Source of the DNA: Lepidostoma basale
Taxonomy: Eukaryota; Arthropoda; Insecta; Trichoptera; Lepidostomatidae
Direction of reading: 5' to 3'
Length of the DNA stretch: 64,000 bases
Assembly: GCA_022606425.2 (NCBI GenBank)
Contig: JAHDVF020000441.1
Span: forward strand, 868,001 to 932,000
How positions within the stretch are numbered: position 1 is the stretch's first letter; every line of letters begins with the position of its first letter. Of this stretch, positions 56,795-64,000 are shown one piece after another. The translations under genes were made by a program, and so were the position numbers. Under the pieces are notes generated by a model. It did not search any database, was not told where the DNA came from, and worked only from the letters and a program-made list of their open reading frames with translations.

Positions 56795-56946
56795 TTTCTT
56801 CTTCTTCTTCTTATACTGGTCGAAGGCCAATAGGACATGTTTCTGCAGCGTTTGCCGTCTCTTGCAATGTGGACTCCCAGCTGTCTTTTCATAATTTGGG
56901 GGTCTTTCAGGCATTCTTCTCCCCTCTGGTTTCCCATGTAAAGCAA
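56795..56946 (-). mobile_element. LINE 3' fragment with (GAA)n tail
   Basis: The (TTC)5 run at 56799-56813 on plus is followed by the inverse of the GRPPNYEKTAGSPHCKR-type terminal region. Very short. Confidence 0.6.
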
Positions 56947-57029
56947 TAAACAAAATAGTGTTTTTCTATATTAACCTGTGTTTTTTATTGTCGATAATAG
57001 AGTTAATTGAATTGTTTTTAAATTTATCC

Positions 57030-57315
57030 ATCTTCTTCTTCTTCTTTAATAGCCGTTGTCGTCCACTGCTGGACACATAGGCCTCCCCCATACTTCTTCA
57101 TGTATGATATGTCATACGGGGGGTGGTTGGCATTACAACGCCACGCTTGCCAGACGGGTTGGCGAGGTGTCCTTCCACGTTAGCCTATGCATCAATATTA
57201 TCCACCGAGGTTATTCACATTCGATCTCTAACATTTCGCATAGTTTCCAGGGGAGACCAAAGTCGAGGAGGTGTGGATAGGTACTTGGGATCAGATCAAT
57301 CCTCCAGCGTAGCAT
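57030..57315 (-). mobile_element. LINE 3' end with (GAA)n tail
   Basis: (TTC) run at 57033-57047, then CGTTGTCGTCCACTGCTGGA and CATAGGCCTCCCCCATACTT, a very common insect LINE terminus on the minus strand, and remains of ORF2 further right. Confidence 0.8.
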
Positions 57316-57719
57316 GGCCATAAATTTATCCATAAAGATGACGAATGAGTTCCTTGAAGAGTTAAACAATTGCGAATGTGTGTTATAAGCTACAAGGTAA
57401 CCCCATGTAAACTTGGTTCAAATACTCGTATTGTGCATCTGTGCATTCAGATTTAGGTCAAGATCTCGCAAAAATATTTTACATACGTCACATGTGGGGT
57501 TTTGGCAAGCATAGCGAGATTCCCGGTGCACCTGATTCACTCAATTCTGTAAAAATATTGTATTACGTTTAGATGCATCTACTCACATACAAAATATTGA
57601 GTATAAATCTATCTATCTGTTTACGTAGTGTTTAAAGGGTGTGGTTGACGTTTTTTTAAAACTATAAATACCATCGTATTGATTGATTATTGAATAATGA
57701 CATAAAACTTCATAATAAA

Positions 57720-58225
57720 TATTAAATATGAATGAAAATGTTTGTATTCTATCAGCTTTATTATATTTTTTGGGTGTGACATGCCTTGCTAGAGAATAGA
57801 AACACGTCTACTCCAAAATACAAATTTTAGTTATTGAAATTTTTGGTTGAACTTCATCGTAAGTAATAAAATGAAGTAGTCTTAAATATAATACTTCTCG
57901 ATATACCTGTATATTAAGATTTATTCCACGCTTTCTTCTATAATAGTTTCGACCCGGATAACAGAAGACAGTAGCAAGCTACCAAAACCCCTCAAAACTA
58001 AAATAACAGTCAAAATAATATAATTTTATTATTCATATATTAATTTTATTATTATTTACATGGAAGTCCTATCTAATAATATTACATAGGAAAAATACAG
58101 ACTAATACGAATGAAAACACATATTTTGTAGAATGTTTTATTATTTTAAATGGGATGACATGTTTTAGACATTTATAATGAGATTTATAGAAACAGAAGT
58201 ATTCATTCGTATTAATTATTTAATG
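57720..58225. repeat. Cluster of CATG family 2 arms and a CCGG-family fragment
   Basis: AATATGAATGAAAATGTTTG at 57723 and TACGAATGAAAACACATATT at 58107 are arm starts. Between them, 57970-57999 holds CAGAAGA, C, AGTAG-CAA-GCTACC-type stem and AAAACC (degraded CCGG family). Confidence 0.5.
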
Positions 58226-58399
58226 TGGAGTTTTACAACATGGTTCAAGAAACAGTGAATAAAATACGAACTATTGAAAATGTTTAAAGATATACGAAAA
58301 CAGAACATACCTCTTCTTGTACATTAATTCGCCAGTCTATAATAGATAGCCGATCATTACTTTCTAAGCGAACCACTGAAAAATCATTTATTCTTCTCG

Positions 58400-58960
58400 T
58401 CTTATATGTTTTCTCAAGATATACAATTACGACGCCAATCAGTTCTAACCAACGAAATATTTTGCGCTTACAAAAATCATTGTTGGAAACTTTGGTGTCA
58501 AAGTATAGGCAGTATTTTTTTTTTCAGTAATCTAATTGATGAAACTGATGTATCAAAATTGGACGAGAATAAAATTCATCAATTTTTAAAATAATAACGA
58601 ATTAGTTTTAATGCTTTGCTTCAAACTTTATGCTTTAAATAAATATAAAAAAAATAAAAACATTTTGGTTTTCCGCGATGTTTCTACCGTTGAAATTTTC
58701 ACATGAACATAAAATGTATTACTAAAACATGAAGCCATTTCGATGTTTGTGGTAAATAATAATGGTTATGGGTTAAATTTCGGCAAGCAGCCAACTATCA
58801 GAAATTTCATACAAGTTTTCGTCAGATGCTTACCTGATCTTACCCACGATCTGGCAGTCAGCATCATAAATTTCTTGCAAATTAAAGTTTTCCGCCTACT
58901 AAAAAAACGTCATTGTGTGAATGAAGCATATAATGAATGTCAGGGTAGATATTTTTGAGA
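58400..58960. other. A+T-rich stretch with two unassigned short frames
   Basis: Plus-strand frames at 58406-58594 and 58743-58958 (the latter with NFIQVFVRCLPDLTHDLAVS) have protein-like composition. They match nothing I recognise and no splice pair joins them. Not called as genes. Confidence 0.15.
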
Positions 58961-59179
58961 AATCAAATCGAGTACGTCCACACTTTTTTAAATGACCCAT
59001 TATCAGATTATTATTTTTTCTCTTTGATATGTTTCAGAACAGAAGATTCTACCATTTTTTATTGGATATCAATAACTCCATTAATTTAACATTCATTTTT
59101 CCCTTGATATAAAATAAATGAATTTTTATCAACTATTTTTAATTAATAAATTTATTGTTTCTTGAACACTGATAACTCC

Positions 59180-59381
59180 ATATAAAATAATTAATAAGAA
59201 TGAAAACGTTTATTTTCTAGAAATTTTATTATATTTTATGCGAATGACGTGTATCAAATTGCTAAGGCATTATCAAATATAAATGTTTGATACATTTGAT
59301 AATGCCTAAGCAAGGCGCAATATGTCATTTCCATAAAATATAATAAAACTTTTCGAAGACGTTTTCATTCATAATAATTAG
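59180..59381. mobile_element. Foldback element, CATG family 2 (type copy)
   Basis: Two 95-base arms starting AATTAATAAGAATGAAAACG. The plus strand near 59295-59330 has TTTGATAATGCC, stem GCCTA/AAGGC, then GCAATATGTC. Consensus across copies is TTGATAA, U, GCCTT-AGC-AAGGC, GAAAC, ATGTC, a hammerhead layout with two core changes. Confidence 0.65.
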
Positions 59382-59545
59382 GTTTATTCCACTTTTGGAA
59401 TTATTTTCCTCGACATGTTTCGAAGATATAACCTTCATCATCGGGATAGTGATATAATTAATATCACTATCCCGATGATGAAGTGATAAAAACTCTCGGT
59501 GATAAAAGTTATAAGATCTTCGAAACATATCTAGAAAAATAAATA
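59380..59545. repeat. Foldback element with hammerhead-like motif, GAAG-stem family
   Basis: Starts GGTTTATTCCACTTTTGGAA. Minus strand about 59447-59411: CCGATGA, U, GAAG-GTTATAT-CTTC (perfect stem), GAAAC, ATGTC, then GAGG. The other arm ends in ATCTTCGAAACATATCTAG (59515-59533). Confidence 0.65.
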
Positions 59546-60222
59546 CATAAGCAGAGAAAAGTATTTACAAAAATAGGTTATATGATAATTTACAGTGTTA
59601 ACGCCATAAGTTTGACAAAATATATTTATTTTTAAATTATGCTTTTTGTCATATAACATCTTCGTCATTGCTTGGCGTATAATCGCGTAGCGAGTTCATT
59701 AACATTATTGGATCTATTTTTATTTATTTTCTATATTTTCCAGATTCTAAAATATCATCTAAATCTTTCCACGTTTTTCTTTAAAATGTCGAGCTCTCAA
59801 AGTACATGACTAAGGCAGAATGATTTGCAATTCAGATAATTTAACGACACATTTACTCACTCCGCGGTCTAATTTAGGAAGCTGTCACAGAAGTATTTTT
59901 AAAAATAAATTCTAAGACATGTCACTCAGCAAGATAGAGTTGGATCTTTCTCCAACAAATTACAAAATGGCCGTCCGATGTAATTATGTTGGTTGCCGCG
60001 ATATTTCGGATCATTTGTGCTCTCAGGACCATGACTCTCCGCTCTGAAATAGAAAATTTGTTTACGTTATCTCCCCAGCGTTTTCCTTTGTTTTCTTTGA
60101 AATTATCGCATCTCTATTCTGGATTGATATGTCTAACGATTTGGATCTTTTGAAATTCGTATTAACAATTTTATAATGTTTCCAACAGTTTAAAAACATA
60201 ACTTCAAAGTAATGTACATTTC

Positions 60223-60483
60223 GCACCGTGAGTGTAAAACCGAGATAAGTGCAAATATACATTTTGGAGATATGGGAGTTTAAAGACTTCATATTGCTTG
60301 GAAAAAACTGTTTTTTTTTTAAATAAACCAATGATTTTCGGTTTATAGTAATATACCTATAAACCGAAAATCATTGGTTTATTTAAAAAAAAAAACAGTT
60401 TTTCCAAGCAATATGAAGTCTTTAAACTCCCATATCTCCAAAATTTATATTTGCAGTTATCTCGGTTTTACACTCACGGTGCG
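60223..60483. repeat. Large near-perfect palindrome, 126-bp arms
   Basis: 60223-60348 and 60357-60483 are almost exact reverse complements (outer ends GCACCGTGAGTGTAAAACC and its inverse) around an 8-base spacer. The few differences include an indel in the poly-A/T stretch and TGCAAATATACATTT versus AAATTTATATTTGCA. No transposon ends recognised. Confidence 0.9.
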
Positions 60484-60594
60484 TTTTTATTGCAGTTGAC
60501 AATCACAACAGATCGCATTTTTAATATTAGGGGATATATGTAATATTATAATATGTACGTTTAATATTTTTATAGGGTCATTACAGGTTTAGAA

Positions 60595-60845
60595 AGTATG
60601 AATAAAGATATAATGATACAGAAAGTATATGTTAACGATATAAATGGAACAAGAAATAGAGGAAGATTAAGAAAATCGTGACACGACCAAATTAATCAAA
60701 TATTAAATGTCGGCCGCGTGAGAAGTCGACGTGCGTGCATGAAACGATGTATGTTAAGGAACCGAGAAAAGTATATCAGGGATAAACACTGTGGCAGTCC
60801 ATTATTTGTGTCTACCCCTTCGGATGGTCGGCGTGATAGATAAAG
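60595..60845 (+). mobile_element. (TTAG)-LINE 3' end, degraded
   Basis: AAAGTATATGTTAACGATAT, then AATGGAACAAGAAATAGAGG, CGACCAAATTAATCAAATAT, and the end TCGGCGTGATAGATAAAG. Confidence 0.75.
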
Positions 60846-62388
60846 TTGGTAAGTTTTTGAGGTGATTTACTTTAAATGTTCAATACATACTCTGTTATTA
60901 TATTTCTTTTTTTACTACGTACTGATTACGTATGCATTAAATTATAAGAGTATTAATTATACAGATAAATGAAAGTATGTTTTATAGAATTTTTTTTAAT
61001 ATATTTGTGTTGAAGACGAACGAACACACGAAGAAGTTTCTTCGTTGCGCAAGGTTTTACTCGTTTAGCCTACCTGATGTTCACATGGGAAATCCCGTCT
61101 ACTAAGGCAGCATAAAACGTAGGAGATTGCGTTTCATCGAAACAAAAACAATATTAATTCGGAATACTTTAGTATAGAGAATAGTGTATGATTTGACAAA
61201 ATATACAAAACATGTAACTGCGAAATATATTTATTTTATTAGATTATCCGTAACAATTTATTTGTAAGGGGATAAGTAAGACCGAAAATTCTGAATTCGA
61301 TACGATTGATAATAAATATTTCCTATCGAACATCTCCTCGGTCGCTCTGGTATCCTGGCAAAAACCGAATCAGTCGATAGAACGTAACGGTTTTTACCAA
61401 TCGTATTGATTGGGGGATACGTTGTTGGATAGAAAACCAATTAAGCGTAAACATTATTTTTTACATTATTAACGATATTGTATAAAAATGCAATACGAGT
61501 ATATCGTCGAGTATATACGAATATATTTTAAAATACAATTGTTTTTCTAAAAGATTTTCTTTCGTGCTTGAATTCTAAACAATAAATAAATTTCGTGCAC
61601 ATTATTTAAATTTTGAGCAAGATTTTGCAATTTAAAACATCAGCAACAAGTGAAGGTAAAGAAAACGCGAAATACCAGGAGAACAGGATTAACAAAGTAA
61701 ATCTTGCAGCGCGTATGGTGTGTTATTCAAAGACTTAAACCTTTTTTTACAGTTTCCTACCATACCTACACACAACTGGCGGTGGCGAATCACATTCATA
61801 AAGTTGTTGCTAACATTAGTGTATTGATGAAGTAATTTTTTAATTTTAGATTTATACAATAATATTTTTCCATAATAACACAATTCGTACATTTAAGAAG
61901 TATTTTTTTCTTCTTAGATATAATATATCATATTATGTAACTGTAGTTGATTTTGAACCTTTGTTATTTCACGAATCGTATGTTATAGTTTAATTTTCAT
62001 AGATGTCTCTAACTGTCCTCATTCTTCAAATAATAATGAATAATTTTGTTTACATTTATACATTTTTCCTTATTTAAAAGTCAATGATTTACAAGTAAAA
62101 CACTTTTTGATATTAATTTTTAATATTTTTAGCGTACATGCTTTATTGGGTCTTTTTTCACAAATAGGAAACGATATTGTCGCATAATAATTACTTTGTT
62201 TTAAAAAAGTTTGTTTAATTTTTTGATCATAAATAAAATAAATCGTATAAAATATTTATACGTGAGAAGTGGAATCTATGGATTCTAATAACCTACGACT
62301 TGTTTTTTTAGCATATTTTTTATAAACAAATCTTTGTTTGATCGTATTCCCATTATTTTAATAATGAATATATGAAATGTATATTTAA

Positions 62389-63723
62389 CCCTAGAACGGA
62401 CGGGCCAAAAAAGTCACGTAAGTGAACGGGCTGGGCCTGACAGACCCAAAAATAAAAAAATCTTTAAAAATTTCAAATTATTTTTATCGATCCAAACAGG
62501 TTTTACTATCAAATCTAGGAATGTTTTCAGTAGTATAACACTATTTTAGCAAAATAATATTGCTCACAAACAATGGTATAAATAATTTTAATAGTCTGGA
62601 AATTTTAATCAAAAAATTTGATTGATTTCTTTAAAATTACCTGAATATGCTATACATTTTGAAATTTGATTGGGTTTGATTTTACATACTATATACAAGA
62701 ATGATGTTAACGGAAAAATATTAAGAATTAGTTAAATAATGTTTTTCAAGATGTCAAATAACAAATTTTTTACAGCAATCGCTACACAACATTTCACTGT
62801 GGTTTAGACATAACCAAATTTTACACTCTCTGCAAAAGTACTTTGTTTTGCTGTTATTACACTGGGAGCATCTTCCACGTTTTCCTGGAGCAGGGTCGTC
62901 TTTAGGTTGAGCTTCATATCCAGAAAACTAAGTTGCTAACTGACGAATCTCTCGTGGTAGGTTGTTTTGCTGAGCTCGCACGGTCAAGTAAGGTTGCAGC
63001 ATCTGTTTCGACAAGTCCTTGAGAAAATCACGCCTGCGGATGGACTGTTGAACACAATGAATGCATTTAGAGCAACAATATTCATTGCGGCAAAAAACAA
63101 AGTTAATGGCCAACGTCTTGTTCATCTTGCGACGCTATATTCAGCACACATAGCGTCAGCTACGTCGACACCTCCCTTAGTTGAATTGTAATATGTTATT
63201 ATGCTGGGCTTCTTCTTTTTACCAGTAGAAGGGTCAATTTCACTGTCGTTGTGCATGGATGAGAGCAAAATAACACTTTTGTTTCTCTTGGGTACATAAG
63301 ATACTATCGTCAAATCTTCTTGAAAAACAAAAATCCTTGAATGTCGTTCCCTTGTTGATTTTGGAAGAAAGCTTGGAGGTATTTGAGGCTTATTCTTCCT
63401 CAATCATATATACTTGTTAATGATTGTCAATAGTATTAAAATGAGTACAAGAAAAAATAAAAAACCGCCCTAGAACACAAATACAGCTATGTCAAAAAAA
63501 GTCACGTGAGCGGACGGGCCGGGTCTGACAGGCCCACAAGATATTCAAACGCGTGATAACTGATGACTGAGAGTTGAGTTGACATATTTGCGACACCAGA
63601 GCATTCTGTGGACTCTTTTAGGAAGGTACTCAGAAAAATGGCGGTATGCAACGCCCATAACCTTGAAATCTAACCTTATATAAAAAGTCTGGGTCTCACA
63701 GACCCAGCCCGTCCGTTCTAGGG
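62389..63723 (-). mobile_element. piggyBac element with damaged, 5'-deleted transposase
   Basis: Bounded by TTAA on both sides (62385-62388, 63724-63727) and by 17-bp inverted ends CCCTAGAACGGACGGGC. The minus strand encodes the C-terminal half of a DDE piggyBac transposase: PQIPPSFLPKSTRERHSR, LTIVSYVPKRNKSVILLSS, IITYYNSTKGGVDVADAMCA, then in shifted frames TRRWPLTLFFAAMNIVALN and IRRRDFLKDLSKQMLQPYL. The terminal Cys-rich zinc-binding domain (CSQCNN, CRECKIWLCLNH, CSDCC) follows after a stop. At least two frameshifts and the missing N-terminal half make it inactive. Confidence 0.9.
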
Positions 63724-63824
63724 TTAAGTGTTAAAATTACATTTAATTTTTTTGGGTGAAAGATTATCACACATAGTAAAATGATTGAGAATATTGATTA
63801 ATAAAAACGGTCCTTTTAAAATTA

Positions 63825-64000
63825 TCTTCTTCTTCTTCTCTACGCTACATCTCGGTGTGAGATTTGGCCTCCTCCACAGCAGTCATCAAATAGGTCCTGT
63901 CCCAGACTACCTCTACATTCTCAAGATTTTCCAGTTTTTCCCAGTCCTTCATTATGTTGTTGTCTAGGCTGTTGTTCATTAAACTATATAATTTATTGTT
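63825..64000 (-). mobile_element. LINE 3' end with (GAA)n tail, cut by right edge
   Basis: (TTC)4 run on plus, then GCCTCCTCCACAGCAGTCAT and a continuing open-type LINE terminus beyond the window. Confidence 0.6.

Noticed and set aside
1..64000. CRISPR arrays, operons or other prokaryotic features
   Set aside because: The repeats are interspersed mobile elements and microsatellites; genes are spliced and eukaryotic.

Overview
The window is A+T-rich animal DNA with spliced genes (GT/AG introns of 0.1 to 3 kb) and a very heavy load of decayed transposable elements. The gene families point to an insect: the stress kinase ASK1, two muscle-type calponin/transgelin proteins and a takeout/JHBP-like lipid carrier. 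Lepidoptera is my best guess, from the general look of the takeout-like and muscle-protein sequences, but this is an inference only.

Layout. (1) 1-4845, minus strand: the 5' end of Ask1, five coding exons running off the left edge. (2) 7720-13193, minus strand: last three coding exons of a muscle protein 20 (Mp20)-like gene; its start exon was not found and must lie to the right of 13193. (3) 30223-33795, plus strand: a complete small calponin-family gene (predicted 169 aa). It is divergent from the Mp20-like gene and has the same intron positions, so the two look like duplicates. (4) 34556-35860: a 1.3 kb imperfect (CA)n tract just beyond its 3' end. (5) 42669-51090, plus strand: a complete six-exon takeout/juvenile-hormone-binding-protein family gene (predicted 256 aa, secreted). 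(6) 51-64 kb: no convincing gene, only mobile-element remains, ending with a piggyBac copy that has TTAA target sites on both sides.

Mobile DNA fills most of the rest: truncated LINEs with (GAA)n or (TTAG)n tails, CR1-like LINE ends, two tRNA-derived SINE families, mariner transposase fragments, a set of internally deleted Tc1/mariner-like elements with TAGGGTGTTTTTT ends, a Harbinger-like element, a pogo remnant and piggyBac. Several are nested.

The most interesting signal is a large set of foldback repeats from at least seven sequence families. Their primary sequences differ, but each carries the same small RNA-like motif: a CTGATGA-like box, one extra base, a stem-loop, GAAAC, then a 4-6 bp self-complementary word (CCGG, CATG, AGCT, CTAG) followed by T and usually C. 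This is the layout of a type I hammerhead self-cleaving ribozyme with a minimal helix III, as described for Penelope-like retroelements and retrozymes. Helix II is conserved by compensating changes in several copies.
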